DNA of 64,000 nucleotides from Pleurostoma richardsiae (GCA_030052745.1 JANBVO010000032.1:310001-374000), one strand, 5' to 3'; numbered from the stretch's first letter, positions 20,841 to 33,617 are shown. Notes: generated from the letters alone by a model not told the origin. Translations and numbers: made by a program.

Positions 20841-23523
20841 GGGGCCGAAGCCACAGGCAACGAACAACAGGAACAGCCTCAGGAACTTCCTGTTTTCCTC
20901 TCCCGACTCCAAGTCGGTGTCTGCAGCTCCGTCCGCATCCCCAAGTCCGAGCCGGAAGACAACGAGGAGTTCGGCGTTCACGCAATCGTCCTCGAACGGC
21001 TCCGCTGCTTCGTCCTCCCTCGCGAGCAAGACACGCCAGCTTGCACGACCCGCCAAGAGCCCGAGCACGAGCCCTGAGAAGAAGGGCAAAGGTCAAAGGA
21101 AGCTATTTGAAGAGAAGGGACGTAGTGCCGACCTCCTGACCTTGTTTTCGAAACAAGCCCAGCGAGTCAAGACCGAAGGGGTGCCGAATGGCATCAAGAA
21201 GTCAGATGTTCCCTTACCTGTCGACGACATCATAAGCGATCCGATATCAGAGGAGGACGAGATCACGGTCCAGAAGACTGTAGCTTCCAGTGTTGTTGGA
21301 AAGAATGCACAGAAACGTTTCAGGGAGAGCTCACAACCGGCCACCTCGAGCAATGCCACCGCGAGCCAGCGGTTCATGAGACCCGCGCGGTCAGCGAATG
21401 CTTCAGTTGCCGATGATGATTTGCGGCCCTGGTCCGAAAGATTTGCCCCTGTCAGTTTGGAAGAGCTTGCCGTGCACAAGAAGAAGGTTGCAGATGTGCG
21501 TAAATGGCTGGAAGATGTCATGAACGGGCGTATGCGGCAGCGACTTCTAATATTGAAAGGTGCGGCGGGCACAGGCAAGACAACAACCGTGCAACTACTA
21601 GCCAAAGACATGGGTTGCGAAGTGCTGGAATGGAGAAATCCGACAGGGTCACTGGGGACGACACAAGGTTTCCAGTCGGCGTCGGCACAGTTTGAAGAGT
21701 TCCTGGGCCGCGGCGAGAAGTTTGGGCAGCTTGAGTTCGACGAAGACACTTCGGCTGGCCACACGAAAGGCAATAACTCGGCGGCGAAGGCTGGAGCGTC
21801 GGGGGATGACGTGCGAAGGATTATTCTGATCGAGGAGTTCCCCAACACCTTCATGCGCTCTGGAACAGCTCTGACGTCGTTCCGGAAAACCATCATGCAA
21901 TACTTGACCGAGAACACCCCCTCGCTTTCCGCCTTTGGTCGTCACTCAGCTCAAGAGCCTGTCACGCCTGTCGTTATGGTCATATCCGAGACACTGCTGA
22001 CAACGACATCTGCATCTGCTGATAGCTTCACTGCTCACCGCCTGCTCGGTCCCGAAATCCTTCGACATCCTGGGACCGGTGTCATTGAATTCAACGACAT
22101 TGCACCGACACTATTGGCGAAAGCTCTGGAGCTGGTTGTTCAGAAGGAAGCGCGGAAATCGGGCAGGCGCAGAACGCCTGGGCCCCAGGTGCTAAGGCGT
22201 CTTGGGGAGATCGGGGATATAAGGAATGCCATCTCATCCTTAGAGTTCCTGTGTCTCAAAGGCGATGACGATGGTGACTGGGGCTCTAAAATCACTTTCA
22301 CGAAAACAAAGAAGGGCTCCAAGGACCAAGCGCTGACCAAACATGAGCAAGAGAGCCTGGAGCTGATATCCCAGCGAGAAGCATCACTAGGCATCTTCCA
22401 CGCCGTCGGTAAGGTAGTCTACAACAAGCGAGACGAGCTCCCGTATCCCAGTGGTTCCGATGAGGCATTGGCGGAGGCGATGCCAAGCCGTCTGGCTTGT
22501 CTTTCACGACCGAAGCAATCCCAGGTCTGTGTCGAGACTCTCATCGACGAGACTGGCACAGATACGAGCACCTTCATTTCCGCCCTGCATGAGAACTATA
22601 TTCTCTCGTGTGAACGAACAGGGCCTACGGATCCTCAGTCATCCATAGACTATGTCAATGGCTGCATCGAGCACCTGTCAGAAAGTGACCTTTTGTGCCC
22701 TTCATGGGACAACTTCTTCGGTGGGAGGGGATATGGCGGCGGATTCGGTGGCCGAGACCAAGCAAGCCACGTCCTCAGGCAGGATGAAATGGCATTTCAA
22801 GTTGCGGTCCGCGGCCTGCTCTTCTGCCTGCCCTCACCCGTAAAGCGGCAGTCAACGTCGTCGGGTGGCGGCGGCGGTGGAAGAGGGGGAGATGCCTTCA
22901 AGATGTTTTATCCGACCAGCTTGAAGCTGTGGAGAACCAGAGAAGAGCTGGAAGGCCTTGTCGATATGTGGTCGTCGAAGATGCTCAAGGGAGAGGATAT
23001 CCTGCCTGCGGCGCAGCAAGCACCTACAGCCCTCACGAGCGGCGCTTCGGCTTTTCGAAAGGGCAAGGCGAGCAGCGTGGGGGATTGGCCGACGAGCCGT
23101 CCAGAGCTCAACTACCCGCCCAAGCGCCCACCAAAACCGCAGGAGGAAGAACCGCCTCCCCTGTTATCACTGGGCAACGCGGCTAGGAGCGAGATGCTGC
23201 TCGAGCGTCTGCCGTATATGGCCCATATAGCTCGCCGGCGCAAGGGCTCCTTCTTCGGGGCGGGGATTCGCGATCTCGAGAAGGTCGTATCCTTCCACGG
23301 GATCGGCGCTCCGCAGACCGAGGAGTCGTCGGATGAGGCGGACGATAACGGCGTCCCGGCAGCCGAGGCGTGGGCGACCGACAAGCCCACGGACGAGTCG
23401 AGCCCGAAAAAGAGGCGGCAGAGCGCGGTGCGAATGAAGATCGACAGAAGCGACGGCTCGTTGGTCGGGAGCCTCCAGGTGCAGAAGCTGGTGCTGAGCG
23501 ATGACGATATAGAGGATGACTGA
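20776..23523 (+). CDS. rad17: DNA-damage checkpoint clamp loader RAD17 (Rad24)
   Basis: An intronless gene of 915 residues. Rad17 replaces RFC1 in the RFC-like complex that loads the 9-1-1 clamp at damaged DNA and so activates ATR signalling in the nucleus. An N-terminal basic, Ser-rich nuclear region (APPAKRRKRNIVDASEDEED) precedes the AAA+ core. The core has WSERFAPVSLEELAVHKKKV, a box common to RFC-type loaders; Walker A KGAAGTGKTTT near residue 262; LEWRNPTGS; a Walker B-like RRIILIEEFPNTF near 350; and sensor and lid segments further on. After about residue 580 there is a lineage-variable helical region and an acidic C-terminus ending DDDIEDD. The start 20776 has G at -3. The frame is open further upstream but lacks an ATG in frame. 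Confidence 0.95.
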   Translation: MAPPAKRRKRNIVDASEDEEDEGPKPQATNNRNSLRNFLFSSPDSKSVSAAPSASPSPSRKTTRSSAFTQSSSNGSAASSSLASKTRQLARPAKSPSTSPEKKGKGQRKLFEEKGRSADLLTLFSKQAQRVKTEGVPNGIKKSDVPLPVDDIISDPISEEDEITVQKTVASSVVGKNAQKRFRESSQPATSSNATASQRFMRPARSANASVADDDLRPWSERFAPVSLEELAVHKKKVADVRKWLEDVMNGRMRQRLLILKGAAGTGKTTTVQLLAKDMGCEVLEWRNPTGSLGTTQGFQSASAQFEEFLGRGEKFGQLEFDEDTSAGHTKGNNSAAKAGASGDDVRRIILIEEFPNTFMRSGTALTSFRKTIMQYLTENTPSLSAFGRHSAQEPVTPVVMVISETLLTTTSASADSFTAHRLLGPEILRHPGTGVIEFNDIAPTLLAKALELVVQKEARKSGRRRTPGPQVLRRLGEIGDIRNAISSLEFLCLKGDDDGDWGSKITFTKTKKGSKDQALTKHEQESLELISQREASLGIFHAVGKVVYNKRDELPYPSGSDEALAEAMPSRLACLSRPKQSQVCVETLIDETGTDTSTFISALHENYILSCERTGPTDPQSSIDYVNGCIEHLSESDLLCPSWDNFFGGRGYGGGFGGRDQASHVLRQDEMAFQVAVRGLLFCLPSPVKRQSTSSGGGGGGRGGDAFKMFYPTSLKLWRTREELEGLVDMWSSKMLKGEDILPAAQQAPTALTSGASAFRKGKASSVGDWPTSRPELNYPPKRPPKPQEEEPPPLLSLGNAARSEMLLERLPYMAHIARRRKGSFFGAGIRDLEKVVSFHGIGAPQTEESSDEADDNGVPAAEAWATDKPTDESSPKKRRQSAVRMKIDRSDGSLVGSLQVQKLVLSDDDIEDD

Positions 23524-24395
23524 TGGATGGGATGGCCGAGATGTCTTTGATCTTTTTGATCTCGGATATTGAAGAAAAAAGAAGGATCACTGTACCATGT
23601 CAAGCGGTGTAATGGAGCTCTGAACTGGCTGGGTAAGGTGGGTGGTAAGGTGGGTGGGCAGGTGCCTACGGAGTGTGTGTGTCTTCACTTTGGAGCTCTG
23701 GAGCAACGGAGGAGTCGTTACTGGTCCGTCCTTGGAGTTTAGTTGTGTGCGGATCACAGGGCGCGGGCAAGCAGATCTACTGCAGCATGGGCGGTAACCG
23801 AAAACAAGAGTCACATAGACGAGAGCAAAAATCCAACTCATGTACAACCAACCTCCTTACCGTCACATACCTAGCAGGCACCTGGGTAGTCTTCTCAGCC
23901 GTTGCAGTAGGTACTCCATACAGGAAGAGCCTCGCACTGGCATCGTGAGCTTCCAGCCTTGATTCCTACGTAGGATACGCGTAGTAGAGTAGAGCAGAGT
24001 AGATCCACGGTCTCGGAGGATCCGCCAAGGTCCGCCGGCCCCCGTCAGGGTATGGCGCCCCCCCCGATCCCGAAAAACCTGGGGTAATAGCTGTGTGATA
24101 ATTAGGGGGTCCCCTCACTGGCGGGACCCGCCTTTACCAGGATCGGCCAAGTGCAGCTCGCTCCAAACCGAACCTCGGCACAACTGCCACCCAGGCCGGG
24201 CAATCAAGCAGGCTTACACATAGTATTTATGCCTTGGCCGCACTCGTCTTGCCGACAGGCTCGGCGGCGTGCTGCTCAGCAGGACTTCCCGACATCTTCT
24301 TTCTCGACTATTTGAAGTGCGCCTCGCGTTGATTCCAGCATCACAGGGCACCTCTGGAGTACCACAGCGAGGTAAACACGACGCGGCACGGCACA
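23524..24395. other. Intergenic between RAD17 and the APH-like gene
   Basis: 872 bp, both neighbours on the plus strand. It contains imperfect GGTAAGGTGGGTGGT tandem repeats (23630-23660), a C-run near 24055-24064 and an ACGCGT word at 23977-23982. The promoter of the APH-like gene probably lies in its last few hundred bases. No coding signal. Confidence 0.5.
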
Positions 24396-25838
24396 ATGGC
24401 GGGAGCTGTTCGCCAGCCCATCGACGTCAAGGCCCTCGAGGCCTGGATCGACAAGAACGCCCCGGAGATCAAGACCCCCGTCGACGTGAAGCAGGTGAGC
24501 TCGTTCCCCTCATGACCCTCTTGTCTATGCTCCTCTCTCTCTCTCTCTCTCTCTCTCTCCCCCTTCTGACAGCTTCCTCGGCTGACACCCCGTCCCCCGC
24601 CAGTTCGGCTACGGCCAGTCCAACCCGACCTACCTCCTCACCTCGGCGGCGACCTCGGCGCGCTTCGTCCTCCGCAAGAAGCCCCCCGGCGCCCTCGTCT
24701 CCAAGACGGCCCACAAGGTCGAGCGCGAGCACCGCATCATCGCCGCCCTCGGCGCCGCCTCCCCGCCCTCCGGCGTCCCCGTGCCCCGCACCTTCGGCCT
24801 GTGCGCCGACCCCTCCGTCCTCGGCACCCCCTTCTACCTCATGGAGTTCCTCGACGGCCGCATCCTCGAGGACCCCGCCATGCCCGGCGTGGGCCCCGCC
24901 GACCGCGCCGCCATGTGGCGCGATGCCGTGCGCACCCTCGCCCGGCTGCACCGCGTCGACCCGGACGCCGTCGGGCTGGGGTCCTTCGGCAGGAAGGGCG
25001 GGTTCTACGCGCGGCAGGTGGAGACGTGGCGGGCCGTGTGCGGCGCGCAGGCCGCCGCCCGGGACGCCGAGACGGGCGAGCCGGTGGGCCCGCTGCCGCA
25101 CTTCGAGGAGATGATGGTCTTCTTCGGGGATGTCGAGGCGCAGCCGCGGGACCGGGCGACGCTGGTGCATGGAGACTACAAGATTGATAACCTGGTGTTT
25201 CACAAGACGGAGCCGAGGGTGATCGGGATCCTAGAGTGCGTTGACTGACCCCTTTCTCCTTGACCCCCTATCCCCCATGTTCTCCTCTCCCTTCCCGAGC
25301 CCGCGCATGCCTCTCCTCCTCCATCTCGTCCTAACGCTGACCAACGAACCACCAAAACTACAGCTGGGAGATGTCCACGATCGGCCACCCCCTCTCCGAC
25401 CTCGCCAACTTCCTCACCCCCTTCTTCACCGCCCGTCTGCACTCCTCCTCCGCAGCACCCACCACCAACCCCTCCGCCATCGTCCCGACCTCCCACCCCG
25501 GCTTCCTCCCCGGCGCCACCCCCGGCCTTCCCACCGTGTCCGAGATCGCCTCGCTGTACGCAGCGGAGGCCGGCCTGGGCAGCGGCGGCGGTGCCGGGGG
25601 CTGGCCGCACATGGAGGCCGAGCTGCGCTGGACGCAGGCCTTCAACATCCTCCGCCTGGCCGCCATCTGCCAGGGCATCGCGGCGCGGGTGGCTGCCCGG
25701 CAGGCGAGCAGCGCCGCGGCGAAGCGGTACGCGGACGCGAGGGCGCCGCTGGCCGAGTTCGCCTGGGTGCTGGTCGGGGAGGCGAGGGCGGAGGCGGAGA
25801 AGGAGGACAAGGAGGGCAGGTCGAAGGCGCGGTTGTGA
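24396..25838 (+). CDS. APH/ACAD10-11-type phosphotransferase-like protein
   Basis: Three exons (24396-24494, 24604-25235, 25364-25838) encode about 401 residues. The fold is the aminoglycoside-phosphotransferase/choline-kinase type found as a stand-alone protein in fungi and as the N-terminal domain of animal ACAD10/11. The N-terminus has DVKALEAWIDKN, then FGYGQSNPTYLLT (phosphate loop analogue) and FVLRKKPPG with the nucleotide-binding Lys. The catalytic Brenner-type motif is LVHGDYKIDNLVF, with Asp and Asn. It is followed by ILDWEMSTIGHPLSDLANFL, giving the second metal-binding Asp, split by intron 2. ACAD10/11 act on hydroxy-acyl-CoA intermediates, so a lipid-related kinase role is possible but not shown. 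Intron 1 holds a (CT)13 microsatellite. Donors are GTGAGC and GTGCGT, both keeping frame. Confidence 0.9.
24533..24558. repeat. (CT)13 microsatellite in intron 1
   Basis: A perfect CT dinucleotide run of 13 units inside the first intron of the APH-like gene, lying between donor 24495 and the acceptor at 24603. It may lengthen or shorten between strains and forms the pyrimidine-rich part of the intron. Confidence 0.95.
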
Positions 25839-26879
25839 TGTGCGGCCGTGAGGCCGGTGGGCCGCCAGCCCTTGCTCGTCGCCGGTGGTGTTGAGGACGG
25901 CAGTCAGTAGGGAAGAGGAGAAAAAAGTGAGAAGGCTACGCTATCCCTCTCGCATGTCATCACACAGCTTTTGCTCGCGTGGCGTTCAAGACGGGTGGAT
26001 TTCACTTCCCAGCAGTACTTGCCAAATCCCAATGGCGTCTAAAGTAATCAGGCATAGCACAATACCACACGAAAGAGAAGGCAAGCTCCGCTCTGAATCA
26101 CTTTAAGAATCAATTTCTCGTGCTGCGTACCTTCTGAGCAAAGCAAAATCCCAAGTGACTCCCCGGTCTCTGTGGTGCCTGCGTCTAACACTTCGTGTTA
26201 TCGCGATGCAGTATTCATCGCTCATTACATAGGCAGCATGTCGTGGCGGGAGCTCAGGATAGCCTGCTAGGACATCCAACGGGATGAGCCCCCCTCTCTA
26301 TCTCCTCTCCTCCCGTGTTTGGCTGGCCTATATCGATGCTCAACTCTCTGTGCGCATTGGCACCAGGGGGGGATGTGTGAATAATGACGGTATGCTGCTG
26401 GTGCGTTACTCGATATCCCTCCGAGTTCCAGACCAGATATGCAATGGGGTGCCGCAGATGGCGGCATGCTGCTGCCGGAACGAGAGCCTCTTATTACCAC
26501 GCAGACTCGCCTTGCTGTCCGTGGAAAAGCAGGAAAAAAAAAACGCCGGAGACCCTGTCCCTCAAAGTCCAAAGCAGCGAAGCCGTCCAAGTTGCGGTGT
26601 CCGAACTGTGTAAAATCTATAATCTTCATTCGTGTGAATCGTAAGCTGGTTCCTGCTAGGATCCGGTCTGCCGGTCCGAAGAGACACTATGTCTACCATG
26701 GCGCTCGACGGCTCAAGGCTAGAAAGGTCGCATCAGAAAGCATTCAAGCCCTTCTCAAGAAACCCTACTGAATCTGGCCCGTGCGGTTACAGGGTACCAG
26801 ATGGATTTACGCCGCTGGAGCCTGGAGCATCGTCCAAATCCATGGCGTCAGGATCAGGATCGGCATCAGAAGAGTACCC
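25839..26879. other. Convergent intergenic region, APH-like / RING gene
   Basis: 1.04 kb of 3' flanking sequence. Open frames on the plus strand overlap (26267-26771) without homology and look incidental. An A-run of eight to ten lies near 26534. Confidence 0.5.
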
Positions 26880-29267
26880 CTAGTAGTGAGACTGGTTGCC
26901 GCCCGACAAGCCCGTGAAAGCGCTGCCCGTCGTCCTGTCCATCCCCTGGGGAGGAAACTGCTGCGAGAAAGCACCGGCGTTCCGTGAATCAGGCAGACCC
27001 TGCCTGGTTTCTTGGCTAGGCTGCTGAGGCGGAGCATTACCCAGCGGAGCAGGGAAGTGCTGCGGATCCGGCCGAGACCCCATCATCGCAGGCGCAGGTG
27101 CATACTGATTCGGCGGACCCGACAGAGGTGTCAGTCCGAGCGGCATAGCCGGTATGTGGTAGTACGGCATGACCGGGTCCGGGAGCGGCTGGCGGTTGCT
27201 GGAAGAGGATGCGTTGTTGTGGCTGGCATGCTGATGATGATGGAAGCGATGGCCATACATGGGGGGAAACTGTGTGGAGTTAGTAGTGAGCGTGACGGGG
27301 CGTCCAAGGCCAATATATCACGCTGAGTATTCTGCAGGTGGGAAATTTTGACCGGGGCAGGGGGGTTCACGAACCGGAGGCTGCTGCTGTGCCGCTGACG
27401 GTTGAGAAGGCGGTGACGGGCCCATGTAAGAGTTGGGTCGAGTGCCGCTAGCGCTACCGCCGGTAGAGGGTGGGGAGTTGCGTAAGCTTCCGTGCCGCGG
27501 CCGCGTACGCCGTCGATTCTCGGACGAGCTATCCGGAGGGGATCGGCGGCCCGCGGATGAAGCCCAGCCCAGGGAGGGATCGGCTGCTGCCCGCTCCATC
27601 TGACGGTAGGCGAGGTGGTCCCCGCGGTTGGCAAGCGTAAGCAGAAGGTCAGCCTCCCGCATCCAGTCGTGGTCGCTGCCCATCAAGTCAGGTCTTTGAA
27701 TCGGGCCAGGATGGGGCGGCGGGCCGTCATACCTTCCCGGTCCTCCTCCGCCTGCTCCTCCACCCAGTCCAGCACCTGAACGGATCTGGCGGAGAAAGTT
27801 CCTCACGGACTCGGGCGTCGCACGCATCTGTGGCTCGGAGTGTACCTTATCCCGGCAGTAAGGACAGCTGTCGGACTCTTCAAACCACTTCTTGATACAG
27901 TGATCTCCGAAGACGTGTTTGCATTTGGGTAGGCGAAGTGGGGCTTCATTGATGCCCTCCGGATTCGGCACGCCGAAATCGTTATAACAAATAATGCAGG
28001 CTAGAAGAGTAAAGAATAAGCAGACAATTCGTAGGTGATGGACGCGGGGGATGCCAGCTTACATCTCTCGCTCTCGGGCAGGCCGTCGATATCTACGCTC
28101 TGCAGGGAGGAAATAGCGCTCCTAGACGCCACTCGCTTGCTCACCATCTGGCCCCGAAGGATCTGCTGTGCACGCAGATTTCGCTCGTCCATGTCGCCAA
28201 GTCGCAAGGCATACGGCGGCGCACCGCTTGAATATTCTTGCATCATGCGGTAGTATCCTCCGCTCTCCAGCTGATCGAGATCCTCGTCGCTCTCGCCATC
28301 TGCATGGGGCATGGTCCGGCGCGACACTCTCAAAAGTCTGGCATTGGCGCCACGCCTACGCTCAGCATTCACAGCTGCCGGAGGAGCTGATGACGAGCCA
28401 GAGCCTTTCTGCAGGTCAGTCACCGTGTGTCTGTCACTCGTTTGAAGCCTGCGGCGACAGAGATGATGACTTACCGGGTGCCTCTGGACGGTGGGAAGAC
28501 ATACGCGGTGGACGGGGCAGTGACTGGAGGTCGTTACGTTGAGGTGAGGCTGAGTTGAGGGGTCCAGTTGGCACGTCAAGTGGCGCGCTTCCCCCGGTCT
28601 GTCCTCGTGGCGAGTCTGGTGCGGCAGGGAAGGGTGGCCGGTTGCTAGTGCCCTGCGGAGGACTGTTATTTCCAGAAGCCGACATGTTCTGTTGTGGTTG
28701 CGGCAGGGACGGAAAACTCAGTCCAGGAAGCCCAACGCTGCGCGGAGTAGAACCCTGGAGATCTCGTTCTGGCAGACGGCTCTGTTGGCTGGCCTGGCTG
28801 GGGGGCACGTTTCCTAACCTTGGAAGAGCCGACGAGTGTCGGAAAGGGAAGTGTAGAGCTGGGCCAAACGGATCCTGGGGCGAGGGCTGGATTTGTTGGT
28901 TAGGCAGAAAAGCGTGCGGTAGGGCACCTGTTTGGCCTCCAAACCCTCCGTTTAGTGAGCCGAAGTATGGATCGGAGATAGGTGGTCTGGAGGAATGGGG
29001 ATGTAGAGGAGGTTGTTGGGAGAGTGGGCCAGCAGGTGGCCACGGAAATGGTGAAGAGTGTGGAGAGTACCAGGGTCCCGGTGAGCCGTGGACCGGATCG
29101 TACGGAGAGTGAGGTGAAGGGCGGATCGGGGAGAGCATAGGATGATTCTGGCCCGCGTGGAGAGGAGAATGCTCGGGACGCCAGGCAGGGCAGCCCGGAG
29201 GTGGTTGTCGGGCCTGTGGAGTTGAAGGCGCCTCCGAGCTGTGCATCACATAGTCCATCTCATCCAT
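26880..29267 (-). CDS. RING-finger protein (putative E3 ligase)
   Basis: Four exons (29267-28475, 28404-28063, 28000-27375, 27269-26880), about 716 residues. The first 270 residues are Pro/Ser/Gly/Gln-rich and disordered. A RING domain follows: SCIICYNDFG, then LPKCKHVFGDHCIKKWFEES and SCPYCRDK (about residues 379-432). It contains C-x2-C, C-x-H, a C and a C-x2-C at the usual spacing. The fifth ligand position, normally His or Cys, is Gly here with His two residues later. The rest is Gly/Pro/Ser-rich with AQQQPP-type low complexity and a His-rich patch in the last exon. RING proteins of this class recruit E2 enzymes for substrate ubiquitination; the substrate is unknown. The donor of intron 3 (GTTCGT at 27374) is the weakest junction and was chosen for phase. 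No membrane segment is seen. Confidence 0.8.
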
Positions 29268-30538
29268 AGTGAGAAGGGGAATGGGTGGCCGCTGCAGAGC
29301 CGGCGGCGGCGGCAGAAGCAGACGAGAGATATGAGACCAGTGTGAGGGACACAGGAGGAGGGGGGGATTGCGTTTCGTGCACCCTGCCGACCGGGTTCAA
29401 AGCGCCAGGCTCGATCGCAAGTTAAATCACGGGCAGCTGCAGTCTTCTTTGCCCAGAAGCTAAAGACAACCCCTCTGGGGTCCAGTTATATGCAGCCGTA
29501 TGCACAGACTGCACAAGGAGTCATCTAGAGGGAGAATGCGGGACTATTGCAATGCGCAGGCCTCCTAGGGAGGAGACACGTCGTGGAGAAGCGGTCGGAT
29601 CGGATCGGCGGAGGAGGAGGAGGAGGAAGGAGAGAAGGAGTAGGAAGAGGAGGAGGCAGTCTGTCTCATGAGAAGCACCAGCCGTCAGGTCAGATGGAGG
29701 GGTTCTGGAGGGCGGGTCAGGCGCCGCAGGGGTACAGTACGGGCCCAGACGTGTGTAAGTGCTCCGCTTTCCGCAGCACAGTCTGTCTGTATTAGTCGGT
29801 TCTTATCGATCGGTAATAGCCCCTGTGGGTATGACGAGTGCGTCGGAGCGCCAAAGATGAGCGACCGGATCGATGTGCGCTATGAGTACCGGGAATGCAC
29901 GCAGGAGGCGGATGCGGGCACGGGCACGGGCTCCGAAGTCTGGAATAAAGCCCAGAAGACCAGCAAGGAAATGGAGCCGGGTGCTTGACGCTGCGAAGAC
30001 GTAACCGAGGCGCCGAGACGGACGCGAGATGGACTAAAGCGGCCCTGGCTGGCACCCAACGCAGCTCCTCTCTTGTGGTTCTCTGGTTCCAACGAATGTG
30101 ATTTTCCCTCTTTTCCTCGCTTGCGTTCGCGGTTCCAGTCCTGTTTGTCCTCTCTCTTTAGCCTTCCCGACGTGTGCGGCACGTTTCTGTGACCAAGAAG
30201 CCGCCGTCACAGGCGACACCACCAACGAAGCCAGGCGGCGGGACGCTTTAGGGTCGGGGATCCTGGGTCCTGGGCGTGGTACGTAAGGTGCGAAGACGTC
30301 ACGGACTCGAGAGTGGATAGGACCTTGACTATGGGAGCGCCGGATTGTCACGACTCGAAGCTGTGCGTGCTGATGGGAAACCCGTAGGGCCGAAAGGGGA
30401 CAGAAAAGGTTGGAAAAAGGGAAACGAGCGGCGGCCGGGAAGGACGCCTTGGTTTTGTATTCGGCGGAGAGAGAGAACAAGGAAAAGGAAGCGCAGGAGC
30501 CATGGGGTCATGTTACAGGTTACAGGACTGTATGCACG

Positions 30539-30768
30539 GAGGTACCTACCTGCCTACCTGCCTCTGTGCCTGCCTTTGCCTGCCTTTGCCCTCTTTACCT
30601 TCGCCTAGTAGGAAAATTACTATGGATGTTACTCAAGTCACCTCCAAACCCAATCCAATCGATACCTACCTTAGGCAGGGCAGGTACTGCGCACATAGTC
30701 GGCGCATCATAGAAGGCGGGCAGGCGGGCAGGCGGGGGGGCCGCACATAGAGGAGGTACCTACCTACA
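30539..30768. repeat. Cluster of GGTACCTACC / TGCCTACC words
   Basis: Three separated blocks: GGTACCTACCTGCCTACCTG at 30541, GATACCTACCTTAGGCAGGG at 30661 and AGGAGGTACCTACCTACAG at 30751. They match the dispersed intergenic family described in the findings. Confidence 0.75.
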
Positions 30769-33617
30769 GTTAGTGCACGGAGTACAGGCAGCGGGCTAAA
30801 AGGGTACGCTATGGTACTTATGCCTCCTTGTGGAAGCCTCGGAGCGACCTTTTTGGCGATGGGGAACGGGTCACCGGTCATAAATCAGCAGCAAGGCAAG
30901 TACCTAAGGCAAGGTAGGCAAAGGCAAACTGAGTAAGGTACTCCGAAGGCGCCGCCGGCCCACGGCCACACACAGCGCCAGGAAAGACAGTCATGCAGCG
31001 CCTCTGCGTCGAGGTGGTGACACATACAAGACGGAACATGGAACAGTCCAGCCTCCAAGGAAAAGGTCTGGTACTTTACACCACCTTCCCTTAGGTTGGC
31101 TGGGCTGGGCTGGGCTGCTGGCCGGCTACCCTGCACTGGCTGCCCGTGTGCGATGCGAGAGAGAAGCGAAACCCACCTTATTAGTATGCGCGCACAACTC
31201 GTAACGAGCTCGTAACGACCAAGAATCGGGCAAAAGCAGCACTTTACTCTGTCCCCGGCCGGATTAATCATTCATTCTTGTACTTGCCGAGCTGCTTCCG
31301 CGAATCCGCCCTTCCGCTGTCCTGCCTCGCGTCACCTCGGAGTGCCTCAGCTGCGTGGAACCTCCGTCTCTGTCTCTCTCTCTCTCCTCTCTCTGTCTGT
31401 CTGCACTTGAGGCCGCAACAAAATGCTGTCGGTTGTCTTTACATTGCCGCCCTTGCTGAGACAGACAGAAGCAGGGCTGGGAGGCCGGGCGTCTTTCTGC
31501 CGTGTGCCCCGGTACTTACGATGTAGGCAGGCTAGGATGGCATTTGAGGGGTTGGGTCCGTCAGCTTCGTGTCGCTTCTTTCTCTGACAAACTCAGTCGT
31601 GCAGAAAGTCAAATGTGTTTTAGTCCGTCCAGCCTGTCCAGGTTCTCCAAGGCAGTGAGAGCGAGGTGTCATTTGATGTTTTGCCGGTGGAGCAGCAGCC
31701 ACAAGTGGAGGAGCCAAGGGCGGCGGTCTGGCCTCTCTTAATCCCCTGCTGGCCTTCGCTCTTCCAGCGCATACACGCATGCGGAGGGTATGGGTGGTTG
31801 GGTGCGGGCGAACAGCAAAGCTCCTCCGTACTGGATGACATGCCCTCATCGGTCCATCGCCATGCGTTTCTTTCGCCAGCAAGAGGCGGACGCGTGATAT
31901 GGATGCAGGCATCCCTTGCACACCAACATCACCTCCCCAGCGGCTAGCTAAAGCCTCCCGGGCTTGCGAGGCGACAGAACGAAAAGCCGAGTCCGGAGCG
32001 GTGTCTGGAGGAGCCCGATGATCATGTGTGAACACGCAGTATTCCGTGTCTTGGTCGGCCACTCCTCACATCCGGCGTTGCCTCACTCCCTCGTACAATG
32101 GATGACTATGTGGGCTATTATTATTTGGCTGCTGGGCTTTGCAGGCTCGCCGAGCATAGTTTTCGGGGCGGAGCTGGTGCCCGCCAGGGTCGGGATCAGA
32201 GTCAATCACACACCACATGAGGGCCCTGTTACGTATGTCTGTCGGGTCTACAGGGGCTGGACGTGCCTGCCCCTGTCCTCTGGAATGTAAAGCCTCAGCG
32301 GGCCACTGCTACTGCCAGGAAGGAAAAAAAAAAAGAACCTTCTCAACATCCTGGACGGAGCCAGGCGGAAGGAGGAGGCTGTAAGCCGCCGCATCTTTTG
32401 CCGATTCTGGTAGACAATGCTTATAGGGGTGCTTAGCTGGAGCTCCTGATGCTCCGGATTGGCCGCATCCTCGTCTCGTCTTCCGCCCTCAAAATCCCGG
32501 GCCCGCTAAGGCCGCACCCTACAACGCCGGGCACTTGCTGCAATGTCCTCTCGTCGTCTATTTCATCCGTCTTCGGCCCAACCAAAGGCACCCTTCGTGC
32601 ACTGGTGGACCGACAGTCGGGAGCGACAAGACGGCTGTTGCGGGCGCCTCTGGGAGAAGGATGCGGCGATACGCCAGCCAACAACCCGCCAGCCAACAAC
32701 CCCCTGCTCGTCTCGCTGTCTCATGCCCCTTCGCGCTGATCCACCATGCTCCGTGGAGTCAGTGGCTTGTCCTATACTGTACACCAGGTCTGAACCTTGT
32801 CTGGGCTGTACTGGATACCGGCATCAGTGCACCATGCGCGGGCCCGGCTAGGCTGGATGTCCGAGGTGTTGAGTGAGGTGTGCATCTCGCTCTTGATCGG
32901 CATCGCCCGGGCCGTGGAGCAGCAGCCAGCTTGGCCAGCCAGCACTTCCCAAACGGCAAGAAGCAAAAAGGATGGAACGGACTGGGAAATGCGGCGCAGG
33001 CTTTTCCTTTTCAAGCAAAGCCGCAGGCGAGCAGAGTCTTGAAAACGCTGATCATTTCAGCTTGCCGCTCCGGATGCGAGTGGAAAGGCGCTACAGTGTC
33101 GCACACTCCCTTCAACCCCGCCAAACGATAAATGCGCTGGAACGCCGCGAGTGGCTTTTGCCGGGCCTTGAGGACCTGCGAATAGCATTCATTCCCTAGC
33201 AGTAAGATATAGTGAAAGCCGTAAGCCACTACGAGGCTGACGGTGCTCTCTTGCGTGCAGGCGCCAGCGAGGACCTCCATCACATTACCTCCTTCATTTC
33301 TTTTGTGTCGCACTCATCTAACACACACGGGCCTTACCGCCGTTGCTGTACACTCCATTCCCGACTGCGGATACCTGGGTATTGATCATTGAGCCATCTC
33401 CAACCCAGTCGTCTCGGTGTAGCCTAAGTACCTTGACAAGAGGCACTCGTATGTTGCTTATGCTCTTGGAGACGAGCTCGCTAGTCTGTGAATTACGGGG
33501 ATTAGGTATACAAAAAGATGAGAGGAAACGCATCGACAAAGACAAGTCTTGGTGACGATTTGTCGATGCCCCGCCATTCCGATACGCCCAATCCCTGCTC
33601 CCACGCCGCCGGCTAGT

